From CAVQBP01 sp963740945 (GTDB lineage: Bacteria; Bacteroidota; Ignavibacteria; Ignavibacteriales; Ignavibacteriaceae), in NCBI GenBank assembly GCA_963740945.1, contig CAVUGE010000007.1, positions 62,001 through 126,000 on the forward strand: a stretch of 64,000 nucleotides of DNA, given 5' to 3'. A program made the translations under genes and the position numbers. The notes beneath the pieces were generated by a model. The model was not told the origin of the DNA, did no database searches, and saw only the letters and a list, made by a program, of their open reading frames with translations. Below are positions 1-9,115 of this stretch, in pieces. How positions within the stretch are numbered: the stretch's first letter is position 1; each line of letters begins with the position of its first letter.

Positions 1-194
1 CCGATACCATTATCAACAATCTGAATGAGAGTTTTACCTGCTCTTTTTACAATCAATTCTATTGTATCCGCACCGGCATCAATAGAATTTTCCATCAACT
101 CTTTTACTACCGATTCAGGCCTCTGCACTACTTCACCAGCTGCGATTTTATTGGAAATGTTTTCAGGGAGTATTTTAATTCTGTTATCCGGCAT
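1..194 (-). CDS. mutL: DNA mismatch repair protein MutL (N-terminal end, cut by window edge)
   Basis: The reverse strand from 194 to the window start encodes about 64 residues beginning MPDNRIKILPENISNKIAAG, continuing with VVKELMENSIDAGA. This is the GHKL ATPase N-terminus of MutL: the conserved Glu of KELMEN activates water for ATP hydrolysis and ENSIDAGA carries the Mg-binding Asn; the start of the DNGIG loop lies at the very edge. MutL couples mismatch recognition by MutS to strand removal. The gene lies 12 bp after folA and is probably the last gene of a thyA-folA-mutL operon. The start is the ATG at 194; an ATG at 207 is out of frame. The rest of the protein is outside the window. Confidence 0.93.
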   Translation of the reverse strand, partial: MPDNRIKILPENISNKIAAGEVVQRPESVVKELMENSIDAGADTIELIVKRAGKTLIQIVDNGI

Positions 195-206
195 AGTTAT
201 TTCCCA

Positions 207-686
207 TTATACTCTCTCATAATAAATAATCTCAAATTCATCCCTCTTATCCTTATTAACAACTTCCCACTTTGATTTATCATATTCCGGGAAATACACA
301 TCTCCTTCCGCTTCAAAGTTCATAATTGAAATTATCATCTCGTCTGCAAAATTTATTGCCTGTTTATATACTTCTCCGCCACCTATAATAAATATTTTTT
401 CACGGTTTTCAGATTGAAAGAAATCAATTGCAGCCTTTAAACTATGGAATATCCTTACATCTTCAAAAGGAAAATTCAGACTAACATTGCTTGTTATTAT
501 TACATTTAATCTTCCTTTAAGAGGCTTGCCGAGAGTCTCAAAAGTTTTTCTTCCCATAATAACCGGAGAACCTAAAGTTGTATTTTTGAAATGCTGGAAT
601 TCTTCCTTAACGTGCCAGGGCATTTCTCCGTTTGATCTTCCAATTACATTATTTTTTGCAACTGCTGAAATAATGATAATTTTCAA
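207..686 (-). CDS. folA: Dihydrofolate reductase
   Basis: A 159-residue protein of normal bacterial DHFR length; it reduces dihydrofolate with NADPH to regenerate tetrahydrofolate used up by the adjacent thymidylate synthase. Visible family motifs are the N-terminal strand with AVAKNNVIG, the substrate loop MPWH, the NADPH motif VIMGRKTFETLG and the FIIGGGEVY loop. The acidic residue that contacts the pterin is Glu29 (in HVKEEF) where E. coli has Asp27, a common substitution. Its start overlaps the thyA stop by 4 bp, so the two are translationally coupled. The family call is secure. Confidence 0.97.
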   Translation of the reverse strand: MKIIIISAVAKNNVIGRSNGEMPWHVKEEFQHFKNTTLGSPVIMGRKTFETLGKPLKGRLNVIITSNVSLNFPFEDVRIFHSLKAAIDFFQSENREKIFIIGGGEVYKQAINFADEMIISIMNFEAEGDVYFPEYDKSKWEVVNKDKRDEFEIIYYERV

Positions 687-1522
687 ACAGCTACCTCGAA
701 CTTTATCTTATCATGATACTGGTAATTAATAAGTTCAAAATCATCAAATTCTAAATCATTGATTGGCTTTCTGGCTATTTTAAGTACCGGAAGCGGAAGA
801 GGTTCACGTTTTAATTGTTCTTTTAATCCTTCAAAGTGATCATATCTTTCATTTTCAGTACCTTTATCACCAACATATATATGAGCATCTATTATGGTAT
901 GTGCAAAAGCACCTAATTCCAGTTCAACTTCCTGAGCAATTATTTGGGTTAAGATTGAGTAGGCAGCAAGATTGAAAGGTATTCCAAGAGCTATATCGCC
1001 GGACCGCTGCGTTAGGTGACAGTTTAATCTACCATCATTTACATTAAAAGCAAAACTATAATGACAGGGTGGCAGTTTACTCTTTGTAGCATTTCCCGGT
1101 TCCCATGCTGTAACAACAAGTCTTCTGCTGTATGGTTTCTTTTTTAATTCATCTATTACATATTGTATCTGGTCAACTTCGGTTACATTCCAGTTCCCAT
1201 TCTCGTCTTTTTGAGCACTTGGGAAATGCCTCCAGTAATAACCATAAGCAGTTTCAAGGTTTCCATTTTCATCAGCCCATGCATTCCATATTTTTGTATG
1301 TTTCTGCAGGTTTCTAATATGATTTTCTCCGGATAAATACCACAAAACTTCATGAAGCAATGATTTCCATTCCATCTTTTTTGTTGTAATGAGAGGGAAT
1401 CCTTTGGATAAATCGACTTTATAAAAGGCTCCAAAATATGATATTGTATCAATACCGGTTCGTGAAGGTTTCCTTGTACCTTCTTCCATTACCAACCGTA
1501 CAAGATCTAAATACTGCTTCAT
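683..1522 (-). CDS. thyA: Thymidylate synthase (ThyA type)
   Basis: A 279-residue protein matching the classical ThyA family (E. coli 264). It methylates dUMP to dTMP using methylene-tetrahydrofolate and yields dihydrofolate, which folA next door recycles. Visible motifs: SRTGIDT near residue 20, the catalytic Cys153 in LPPCHYSFAF, the dUMP-binding stretch QRSGDIALGIPFNLAAY, and DAHIYVGD near the C-terminus. The C-terminus ends in FEVAV rather than the usual PIAV. It is the first gene of the minus-strand operon; the 4-bp overlap with folA indicates coupling. Confidence 0.97.
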   Translation of the reverse strand: MKQYLDLVRLVMEEGTRKPSRTGIDTISYFGAFYKVDLSKGFPLITTKKMEWKSLLHEVLWYLSGENHIRNLQKHTKIWNAWADENGNLETAYGYYWRHFPSAQKDENGNWNVTEVDQIQYVIDELKKKPYSRRLVVTAWEPGNATKSKLPPCHYSFAFNVNDGRLNCHLTQRSGDIALGIPFNLAAYSILTQIIAQEVELELGAFAHTIIDAHIYVGDKGTENERYDHFEGLKEQLKREPLPLPVLKIARKPINDLEFDDFELINYQYHDKIKFEVAV

Positions 1523-1632
1523 TTAAACTCTTTTTTAATTTCAAAATAAATTGATTGTAATTGTACTTAATTTAATAAATTTTAAGGCTGGATAAAACTG
1601 TCAAAACCAGAACCAAATTGTTGTTCTCTACT

Positions 1633-1674
1633 TTGTTATATTGTTTTATGACTCTGCCTTTAACAATATAACAA
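1633..1674. repeat. AT-rich perfect inverted repeat
   Basis: The 13-mer TTGTTATATTGTT (1633-1645) is repeated as its exact reverse complement at 1662-1674 with a 16-nt loop. It lies in the 210-bp gap between the end of the glycerate kinase gene and the start of thyA. It has no T-run on either side, so it is not a textbook terminator; it could be an operator or a transcript-end hairpin. Confidence 0.5.
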
Positions 1675-1732
1675 TAAAGCAATTACCTTCTACTTGAGCA
1701 TTCTCATATTCTTAATTAATAATCCCAAATTG

Positions 1733-2872
1733 TTATAATATTTTTTCCAATATTTCTTTGCATGCAAGTTCAATCCCCTTCTCAAAATTGTTTATTGATT
1801 CTTCTATTGAGTTAAAATATTTGGATAATTCAATACAGTATACATTTGTATTAAGTTTTTCTTTTACTTTAGAATCAATCTTTCCGCAAACAAGAAATAT
1901 TCTTTTAACTGAATCTTTAAATTCATTTATAACTATTCCGCAGCCTTTATCCATTAGACTTTGTGTATCAAAAGAACCTTCCCCTGTAACTACATAATCT
2001 ATATTATTTTTCAATTTATCAAAAGATAGGTCTTCCATGATAAAATCTTTTGCCTTTTTTAACTTTGCATTAAAGAATATTGCCAAACCGACAGCTAATC
2101 CTCCCCCTGCTCCGGACAGCTTTTTTTTATTATCAATTATATCCATTTTTATAAGAATATCAACAATATTATTGAATCCCTTTTCTATAATTTGAAGCTC
2201 TTCATTATTAGCCCCCTTTTGTTTACCGAATGTTAAAGTTGCTCCGGATTCACCAAGCAGTTCATTATTAACATCTATTATAGGTATAATTTTAAATGGA
2301 AGCTCTGTTTTAGACCATCCAATTCTTTTGACCATATGATAACTTATAGGTTCTATCTGCAATTCTTTGGTATCATCAAATATTTTTAATCCGAAACGGG
2401 AGCACGCACCTAAAGCCAGATCATTTGTCCCTGTACCTCCGATTCCAATAAAAACTTTGTCAATTTTTATTTTTTGGCATTCCGCATCTTCCTTGAGTTT
2501 CTGTAATAAATCTCCTAACCCCTTTGAATTAATTCTTCCCGGATTTCTCTTATTTTTTGGAATTACTTTTAAACCTAAAATATCAGCAGATTCAATATAA
2601 ATCGCTGAATTATTCTCGTTATAACCTACTTTAATTGACATTATGTCAGCACTGTAACATTTTGTAATATTATATGATAATATCTTTAATTTATAATTAT
2701 TTCTACATACATTTAGAAATGCATCACCTCCATCGGAAATTGGTTTCTCAATAAGATTTAACTCTTTTTTTGCTTTTAAATATTTCGAAAATAAGTATGA
2801 AGCATCTACTGAGTCTGCAACTTCTTTATACGTATTGGGAGCAATTAAGACTTTCATTCTGTATGTATTCAT
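1733..2872 (-). CDS. Glycerate kinase (GlxK/GarK family)
   Basis: A 379-residue glycerate kinase, the usual length for the family; these enzymes phosphorylate D-glycerate with ATP, mostly to 2-phosphoglycerate. Visible motifs: MKVLIAPNTYKEVADS at the N-terminus (usually APDSFKES), PISDGGDAFL, IGIGGTGTNDLALG, LLGESGATLTFGKQKGA, LSGAGGGLAVGL and DYVVTGEGSFDTQS. The ATG at 2872 overlaps the stop of the GT9 gene by 4 bp, so it is translated as part of the surface-glycan operon, an odd place for a central-carbon enzyme. An internal Met6 begins the conserved strand and is an alternative start. Confidence 0.9.
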   Translation of the reverse strand: MNTYRMKVLIAPNTYKEVADSVDASYLFSKYLKAKKELNLIEKPISDGGDAFLNVCRNNYKLKILSYNITKCYSADIMSIKVGYNENNSAIYIESADILGLKVIPKNKRNPGRINSKGLGDLLQKLKEDAECQKIKIDKVFIGIGGTGTNDLALGACSRFGLKIFDDTKELQIEPISYHMVKRIGWSKTELPFKIIPIIDVNNELLGESGATLTFGKQKGANNEELQIIEKGFNNIVDILIKMDIIDNKKKLSGAGGGLAVGLAIFFNAKLKKAKDFIMEDLSFDKLKNNIDYVVTGEGSFDTQSLMDKGCGIVINEFKDSVKRIFLVCGKIDSKVKEKLNTNVYCIELSKYFNSIEESINNFEKGIELACKEILEKIL

Positions 2873-3906
2873 GAGTTAATCATTTCAAATACTTTATTAT
2901 AAATTTTCTCAGCATAAATTCCCCCCTCTCCTTCAAAGTTACAATTACCAGGATCACCTGAACACTTTACTCCACAGTAACCTTCATCGGGCATTAAAAT
3001 ATAGGAGATGTTTCCCAGAGGTCCCCACAATTTCGGAGAACAAGCAGTTAATGGCGAAAATAGGGATAATGTTTTTATCCTTAATGCCGCTGCTATATGC
3101 ATTGGTCCTGTACTTGAGGATATTAGCAGATCAAGAGCTGCGAAATTAACTATCGATTTTCTTAGGGAATTTCCTATATTTGGATAAACCACACCTTTAA
3201 TATTCTTCAATTCGTCAAATGGATCTAAATCCGTAATAACAACCTTTATTTTTCCGGTATTTAATAAATAATCAATTAGTTTTCTATATTCTGAAGGTTT
3301 AATATTCGGAGCTGATTTACCGCTTGAAGCATTTATTCCTATTAAAATTTCTCCGTTAAGACATAACTTTTTTTTGAAATCTAAAGATTCTTCCTTTTCA
3401 CTACTTGTCAAAAAGATATCCGGATTTATTGTTTCAGACACAATTCCTAATTTTCTAACCATATCAAGACAATAGTCGGCTTCATGTCTCAGGGGATTGT
3501 ATTTATATCTGTAAACACTTTTTGTATTGGTAATAAATTGATAAAATTTATATCCTACTCCTATTCTATGTCTTATTCCGCTGAAGAATAAAATCCAGTT
3601 TAATTTTTCCTGCGGCAGAAGCATAAAAGCATGCGTGAAAGAGTATTCTCTTAATTCCTTTACATTAAATGATAATTTTTCAGTTTCGTTATATAAAATT
3701 ATTTCATCGACGTAAGGATTATTAATATATATATCCTTTGTATATTCCCGTAAAAGAACAGCAATAAAGCTGTGCGGATATTTTTTTTTAATTTCTCTAG
3801 GGATTGGAGTAGATAAAACAACGTCACCAATTCTATCAGGTCTGCAAATTATAATTCTTAGCTGTGATTTCTCTTTTATCATTTGGTAAGTTCTAACTAT
3901 TTCCAT
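2869..3906 (-). CDS. Glycosyltransferase family 9 (heptosyltransferase-like)
   Basis: A 345-residue GT-B protein of the ADP-heptose:LPS heptosyltransferase family. The N-terminal motif RPDRIGDVVLSTPIPREIKK (about residues 22-41) and the C-terminal nucleotide-sugar site SSSTGPMHIAAAL followed by SPKLWGPLG are diagnostic. It would add a heptose or related sugar to a lipid-linked glycan on the inner membrane. A Cys-rich tail (CGVKCSGDPGNC) is also seen in this family. The start at 3906 overlaps the previous gene by 14 bp; Met9 would remove the overlap. The exact sugar cannot be read from sequence. Confidence 0.88.
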   Translation of the reverse strand: MEIVRTYQMIKEKSQLRIIICRPDRIGDVVLSTPIPREIKKKYPHSFIAVLLREYTKDIYINNPYVDEIILYNETEKLSFNVKELREYSFTHAFMLLPQEKLNWILFFSGIRHRIGVGYKFYQFITNTKSVYRYKYNPLRHEADYCLDMVRKLGIVSETINPDIFLTSSEKEESLDFKKKLCLNGEILIGINASSGKSAPNIKPSEYRKLIDYLLNTGKIKVVITDLDPFDELKNIKGVVYPNIGNSLRKSIVNFAALDLLISSSTGPMHIAAALRIKTLSLFSPLTACSPKLWGPLGNISYILMPDEGYCGVKCSGDPGNCNFEGEGGIYAEKIYNKVFEMINS

Positions 3907-4936
3907 CCAAAACTTTTTTATAAACTTCAGCTGTTTTTTCTGCTATTTTATTCCAAAGGAAATTATCCTTAATATAATTTTTTAAAATTTCATCTTTTAG
4001 TTTATTCAGACTTTTTTCAATAGAATTTCTAATGGAATCAATGGAATTTATATCAGGATATTCCGCCATATCTTTGAAATATTCTTTCGGTCCGCCGAAG
4101 GGAGTAATAACGATCTTGGCACCTGCTAATCCGGCTTCCAAAGCAGCTATACCAGGAGTTTCAAATTGAGAAGGTAGAACAAACGTGTCACAAGCCGCAT
4201 ATGCTGAAGCAAGCAATGGTGAATCATTTTCTAGGGCATCAATTAAAAGGATATTATTGTTCCTTTTTATCTCATATAATAACTCTTCAGCTTCTCCTAT
4301 ATTATTAATATTCCCGATAATTACGGCAGGATGGTCTATTTGTTTAAGTGCTTTAACCAGAGCAAGGCCATTTTTTCTTTTAAATCCCAGATGTCCTACA
4401 TACAAAATAAAATTACTTATCCCATATTTATTTTGAAATAATTCCGGCTGACCGTATAAAAACCTTTCGGAGACACCATTATATATCACTTTTATTTTTT
4501 CTTTTGGAATTGACAATCCATTAGAAATAATTTCACCCTCTGAACCTGTATTAGGCAAAACAAGTTTAGACCAGTTGCAAATATCTCTTATTATTCCATA
4601 ATCAAACCATATTCCTCTAGTCATTTTTCGGAGAAAGAGATCGATTGTATTAATTCCTTTTATGAACTGATGGGTATGGTTTGAATAAAAAACAGGTTCA
4701 ACGAGATAATCGATATTTCTTTCTTTAAGACTTCTGGCAAGTCCGAAAACTGCAAAATTAGAGCCTACTAGATGAATGATATCATAATCAGCTAATTTTT
4801 GATTTGAATTCCACATATCAAAAAAGTCGACATGATGTCCGAGCAATTCAAGCTGTTCTTTTGTTTCTTTGAGCTTTATGAACGGCCCGCCGCCTGTTAA
4901 CGTAACAGCAGGATAACTTGCAAAACAAATTTTCAT
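3893..4936 (-). CDS. Glycosyltransferase family 4
   Basis: A 347-residue retaining GT-B glycosyltransferase. The N-terminal domain begins with a beta strand and a Gly-rich acceptor loop (TLTGGGPFIKLKE); the C-terminal Glycos_transf_1 domain shows FILYVGHLGFKRKNGLALV, a DTFVLPSQFETPGIAALEAG stretch with the E-x7-E type pair, and TPFGGPKEY. It would transfer a sugar from an NDP donor to a growing surface polysaccharide. Its start overlaps the deacetylase stop by 4 bp. Donor and acceptor are unknown. Confidence 0.9.
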   Translation of the reverse strand: MKICFASYPAVTLTGGGPFIKLKETKEQLELLGHHVDFFDMWNSNQKLADYDIIHLVGSNFAVFGLARSLKERNIDYLVEPVFYSNHTHQFIKGINTIDLFLRKMTRGIWFDYGIIRDICNWSKLVLPNTGSEGEIISNGLSIPKEKIKVIYNGVSERFLYGQPELFQNKYGISNFILYVGHLGFKRKNGLALVKALKQIDHPAVIIGNINNIGEAEELLYEIKRNNNILLIDALENDSPLLASAYAACDTFVLPSQFETPGIAALEAGLAGAKIVITPFGGPKEYFKDMAEYPDINSIDSIRNSIEKSLNKLKDEILKNYIKDNFLWNKIAEKTAEVYKKVLDGNS

Positions 4937-6528
4937 AGTTTTAATTTTCTTAAAATTCCAATGATATCATATTTAACCATTTGAAATGTTTTTTTTCTTA
5001 ATTTATCAGGGTTAAATGAATTATGAAATTCAAGCTGTTCCTTATAATCATCTTCATCTTTAACTGTAAATTGCACATTGTTATCTAACGATATTATTTC
5101 TTTTTCTCGGTCCGGATAAATTACTCTGCATTTGATTGATAAGTCTTCATTATCAGCAGAAATGATTACTTTCCCATTTCTTTCTTCTGCACTCCAGTTA
5201 ATGTTCAGTCTTTTTTTCCACCACTCCGCATACTCCGAAAAAGATAAAATGAGAATGCTGTGAATTTTAGATTCATTAGTTTCATTTCCGGTGTTTTTAA
5301 TCTTTTCAAATACTTTTTCAAAAACACTTAGTCTCTTCTCAAAAGGATGGGTATATAAAATTATAGGTTCATCTAAAAATAATTTCTGGTCAATTATATT
5401 ATAAAAATATTTAATCATATTTTCTTCGGAATGCCCTCCCCAGTGGAGTCTTCCTACACTAACTGGATGAATTGGAATCTGCAGTGCTTTTGAAAAAGTA
5501 GAATTATAATACGGGTAAAGAGGAAGAGTATCATATGCAAAATCAAATTCGGATGAATATAAGAAATTAAATTTGTCAATCACTTTTCCAATTGTTTTAT
5601 TCCATTTACCGTAAGGTGCAGCGTAGCCTTTTGGTTTTATTCCTTCACTTTCCAGTATTTTTAATCCTGTACTTACGTCTTCTAAATTTTTTTTGAGGCT
5701 TAAAAAAGTTTTATGCCTGTAGCAATGGTAAGCAATTTCCTGATCCTTTAATCCGGGAAATAATTTAATCCAGCTTTGTGAGGATTTAGTTTCGACAAAC
5801 CATGTTGCAGGTATCTTATAATTCCGAAGCAAATTATAAAGTGATAGTATTTCTTCTTGAGTTCCCATATCCGTATCGACTCTGAAGCTGAAAATAGATC
5901 TTGCATAGCCGGGAAAGAACCAGAGATGTACAAAGGGTAAATTTCTCCGGTGACAAAGATATTCTAAAGCTTTTTGAACGTGGATTCGAATAACACCTTT
6001 TGAAACGATTGAAACTCTTTCTGAAGTAAATTGCTCACTGAATGGTGAGAAGAAATTCTTTCGTATTGTTCTGCTGTTGTTTACTAATGAGACAAATCCT
6101 TCTGGAAATACAATGATATTACCCTTCCCTTTTTGTAAAGCTAGTACGGCTTTCTCTTTATTTTGGTCTTCAAGATGGTTTGCATTTTTAGCAACTTTAG
6201 TCAGCTTGTATAGGTCACATATTAAAAAATTATTAAAGAGTTGATTTGAACCGGAATGAAGAAATTTTAAATAAGAATATTTGCAATTAATATTAAAAAC
6301 TTTTTTTGCCGAAACAGCTTCAGTAAGAACTGCACCCCCTTCTATTACATAATCATTAAGAATTTTGAGTTCTTTCTCTTTTAATGAACCGGATGAGATT
6401 ATGATTACGGCATAATCATCTTTCTTGATATTTTCTATCGAAGTGATTTCCTCAAAAGGAACTCCTATCTGCCGGAGAATGGTTATCCAACCTGGAGTAA
6501 TTTTCGTTATGCCGACTTTTAACTTCAG
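4933..6528 (-). CDS. NodB-type polysaccharide deacetylase with an N-terminal extra domain; apparent CTG start
   Basis: An ATG-only reading gives 311 residues from 5868, but that ATG lies inside the deacetylase motif FRVDTDMGTQEE, so the domain would be beheaded. The frame stays open back to a stop near 6567 with no ATG, GTG or TTG upstream. A CTG at 6528 overlaps the flippase stop as CTGA, with AAGGA 7 nt upstream, giving 531 residues. Residues 1-100 (VGITKI..., VIIISSGSLKEKELKILNDY, EGGAVL) look like a flavodoxin/GATase-like domain. The deacetylase has DTD, HCYRH, APYG and YTHPFEK motifs. It likely removes acetyl groups from a glycan made by the cluster. Confidence 0.8.
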   Translation of the reverse strand: MKLKVGITKITPGWITILRQIGVPFEEITSIENIKKDDYAVIIISSGSLKEKELKILNDYVIEGGAVLTEAVSAKKVFNINCKYSYLKFLHSGSNQLFNNFLICDLYKLTKVAKNANHLEDQNKEKAVLALQKGKGNIIVFPEGFVSLVNNSRTIRKNFFSPFSEQFTSERVSIVSKGVIRIHVQKALEYLCHRRNLPFVHLWFFPGYARSIFSFRVDTDMGTQEEILSLYNLLRNYKIPATWFVETKSSQSWIKLFPGLKDQEIAYHCYRHKTFLSLKKNLEDVSTGLKILESEGIKPKGYAAPYGKWNKTIGKVIDKFNFLYSSEFDFAYDTLPLYPYYNSTFSKALQIPIHPVSVGRLHWGGHSEENMIKYFYNIIDQKLFLDEPIILYTHPFEKRLSVFEKVFEKIKNTGNETNESKIHSILILSFSEYAEWWKKRLNINWSAEERNGKVIISADNEDLSIKCRVIYPDREKEIISLDNNVQFTVKDEDDYKEQLEFHNSFNPDKLRKKTFQMVKYDIIGILRKLKL

Positions 6529-7366
6529 AACAGTATCCTTTTCAAAAATTTTATCTCTTCAATATTAAATCCTGACAGTATCAAAATTAAAGGTATACAA
6601 ATGAATATTATCAGGAGCAAATGGAGAAGCAGAGAAATTTTAACAAATAATAAAATTGGTAAAATAATCGCGTATGTGCTTATTACAGGAATAAATAAAT
6701 TTCTAAACAACTTAATTTTAATAAACTTTTTTAATTTTGAAGACATATACATAAGAGTCGTAATTTCAAAGAGCCCTAAGGAGAATGCTACTCCCGAGAC
6801 AGAGAAATGATTATAAAGTATTACTGAAAATAATAGAAATACAATTGCACCGATTATTAATCCGGCTGTATATATATTTTCCTTATTCATTCCTATTAAT
6901 GTAAAACTAAAAACAGAATTTATTAATGTAAAAGTAAAGTAACCTGTAAGCAGTTGAAAAATAAGTATCGAATCAACGAATGACTTTCCGAAAACAGAGA
7001 TAATGATAAATTTTCCTCCAATAATTTCTATTAAGCCAACAGATAATGAAAAGGCAACTATTATCTTTAATATTGAACTAAAGATATCTTCAAGCTTTTC
7101 TGAATAATTATGGATATAATTAATTATTTTAGGAAAAAAAAGTGCATTAAATACTCTGTCAAATGTTAGGAATAAAACTATAATTTTGAAAGCCGCACTA
7201 TAAATACCGATGTTAGAATTCGTTGTTACCAATCCTAGATATATGATAGGAAATGATACTGCCAGACCTGCTATGATTGAAGCAAGACTTAATGATATCG
7301 ATTCTCTTACAACCGGAATAAAGTTAAAATTTTTAAGCTTTATTTTAGCCTTATAGCCCGTCTTTT
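6525..7366 (-). pseudogene. Wzx-type polysaccharide flippase, C-terminal part (frameshifted)
   Basis: This is the second part of a polysaccharide-export (MATE-like/Wzx) flippase whose first part lies at 7367-7933 in another frame. It is open in its frame back to the junction; an isolated caller would start at the TTG at 7232, but homologous-looking sequence (FIPVVRESISLSLASIIAGL) continues upstream. It carries several hydrophobic helices and loops typical of the family (IGIYSAAFKI, ALFFPKIINYIH). If one base is restored at the T4/A6 run at 7363-7372 the two parts join into a flippase of about 469 residues, a normal length. The stop overlaps the CTG start of the deacetylase. Confidence 0.75.
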
Positions 7367-7933
7367 TTAAAACAGCCAGAGAATAAATGAATTTACTGCA
7401 CCTCCTATAATCCAGCCTGCTGCTGTAAGAAGAGTATCTTTTTCAGATTTAACAAAGATTATTAAAAAAACAAGATAAGCAGACATTCCTATAATTCTTC
7501 CGATTGTAATAACTCCCATTTTTTGAAGTCCCTGGAAGTACCACTCTAAAAGAAATGCAAATGGTATTAAATAAAAGAGGTAAATTAAAACTATGTTTTC
7601 AGTCTCTTGAGAAGTTATAAAAAAGTGAACAATTAAAACTGAAACTATTAGAATTATTATTGAAAGAAGAAACCTGGCGCTTAATATATTGGTTACTAAT
7701 TCACCAGGATTTCCAGATTTAGAAGCGATCTTTCTTGTGCCTAATAAAGTCAGACCACTGTTTCCGAATAAGAGAGCATAACCAAGGATTGCCAGCCCAA
7801 GATTAATTAACCCGAATCCTGATGTACCTAATACCCTTGCAAGATATGTGGTCGCTGTAAATCCGATTAAACGGACAAAAAATTCTAACGAAAATAAATA
7901 AATAATGTTCAATGAATTTTTATTTATTTTCAT
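7367..7933 (-). pseudogene. Wzx-type polysaccharide flippase, N-terminal part (frameshifted)
   Basis: It encodes 188 residues with about five membrane segments and the N-terminal signature of the oligosaccharide flippase family (YLARVLGTSGFGLINLGLAI, FYLIPFAFLLEWYFQGLQKM). The protein stops at TTT TAA directly after SFILWLF, exactly where the frame of the C-terminal part takes over as LKKTGYKAKIKL. One extra T in the TTTT run would give an uninterrupted protein. A flippase moves lipid-linked oligosaccharide units across the inner membrane, which this cluster needs. Sequencing error, real loss or slippage cannot be told apart here. Confidence 0.78.
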
Positions 7934-7938
7934 TGAAT

Positions 7939-9078
7939 TTAAGGACTAAATTGTTTTTTAATTGAGCTTAAAATTATTTCAGAGGCTTTCCCGTTCCCGA
8001 ATGGATTTTTACTTTTAAAGAAATTAAAATCTTCGGATAATTTACGGTCAATTTGAGAAAATATTTTCTTAAAATCTTTATTTCCTCCTCCTGCTAAAAA
8101 AGCGTAGCCTGCTTTAACTGCCTCTTCCCTTTCCGTTATGTCTCTCAAAACAATTATTGGTTTCTTAAATACATAGCATTCCTCCTGGATTCCACCTGAA
8201 TCACTAATAATAAACCGGCATTTGCTCATTAAATAAATAAAGGATAAATAATCTAATGGAGGGAGCAATTTGAAGTTGGGGATTTTACTTAGAATATTAT
8301 AAACCGGTTTTTTAACATTAGGATTTAGATGCACAGGATAAATGAAATTATAATTTCTATTTTCTTCCGCTATTTCTTTCAATTGGATTAAAGTACTTTT
8401 AAGTGTTTCACCAAACTTTTCTCTTCTGTGAATTGTTATTAGTATAAACTCCATTTCAAAGAAATTATTAGGCACAAGATTTTTAAATAATTTCTCTATT
8501 TTCTTAACGGAAGATTTTTCATTTAATTTTCCCTTTATTTCAAGAAGTGCATCAATGACTGTGTTCCCAGTAATAATAATATTTTTATTTGATACTCCCT
8601 CTGCAATTAAATTATCCTTCGACGCTTTAGTCGGGGCAAAATTAATATCCGATATAATAGAAATAATTCTCCTATTAACCTCTTCAGGAAAGGGGCTATA
8701 AATATTGTTACTTCTTAAACCGGCTTCAACATGTGCAACTTTAACTTTTGAATAATAAGCAGATAACGAAGATGTAAAGGCTGTGGTTGTATCCCCCTGC
8801 ACTATTAACAGATCCGGTTTTAATTTATTAAATACCGATTTTAATTTTTCAATTGAACCTGATGTAATATCAAATAAATCCTGGTTCTTTTTCATTAGAC
8901 TTAAATTAAGATCTACTCTTATTTTAAATATTTCAATAACCTGTTTAAGCATCTCATCATGCTGACCTGTAGAGCAGACTACCATTTTAAGAGATTTTTC
9001 TCTTTTAATAGCTTTTATAACCGGAGCTAATTTTATTGCCTCAGGTCTGGTTCCGAATATGATTAGAATTTTATTCAT
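7939..9078 (-). CDS. wecB: UDP-N-acetylglucosamine 2-epimerase (non-hydrolysing)
   Basis: A 379-residue protein with the full WecB/MnaA pattern: FGTRPEAIKLAPVI at the N-terminus, VCSTGQHDEML, VQGDTTTAF, HVEAGLRSNN, SPFPEEVNRR, ITIHRREKFGE, and the UDP-binding ISDSGGIQEECYVFKKP with REEAVKAG. It interconverts UDP-GlcNAc and UDP-ManNAc in the cytoplasm, feeding ManNAc-type sugars into surface polysaccharide. It is 5 bp upstream of the flippase. It follows a 166-bp gap holding a repeat element, so a promoter may lie there. Confidence 0.96.
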   Translation of the reverse strand: MNKILIIFGTRPEAIKLAPVIKAIKREKSLKMVVCSTGQHDEMLKQVIEIFKIRVDLNLSLMKKNQDLFDITSGSIEKLKSVFNKLKPDLLIVQGDTTTAFTSSLSAYYSKVKVAHVEAGLRSNNIYSPFPEEVNRRIISIISDINFAPTKASKDNLIAEGVSNKNIIITGNTVIDALLEIKGKLNEKSSVKKIEKLFKNLVPNNFFEMEFILITIHRREKFGETLKSTLIQLKEIAEENRNYNFIYPVHLNPNVKKPVYNILSKIPNFKLLPPLDYLSFIYLMSKCRFIISDSGGIQEECYVFKKPIIVLRDITEREEAVKAGYAFLAGGGNKDFKKIFSQIDRKLSEDFNFFKSKNPFGNGKASEIILSSIKKQFSP

Positions 9079-9115
9079 TTGGTTAATTAATAGTTATTTA
9101 AACCTCACCCCCCGT

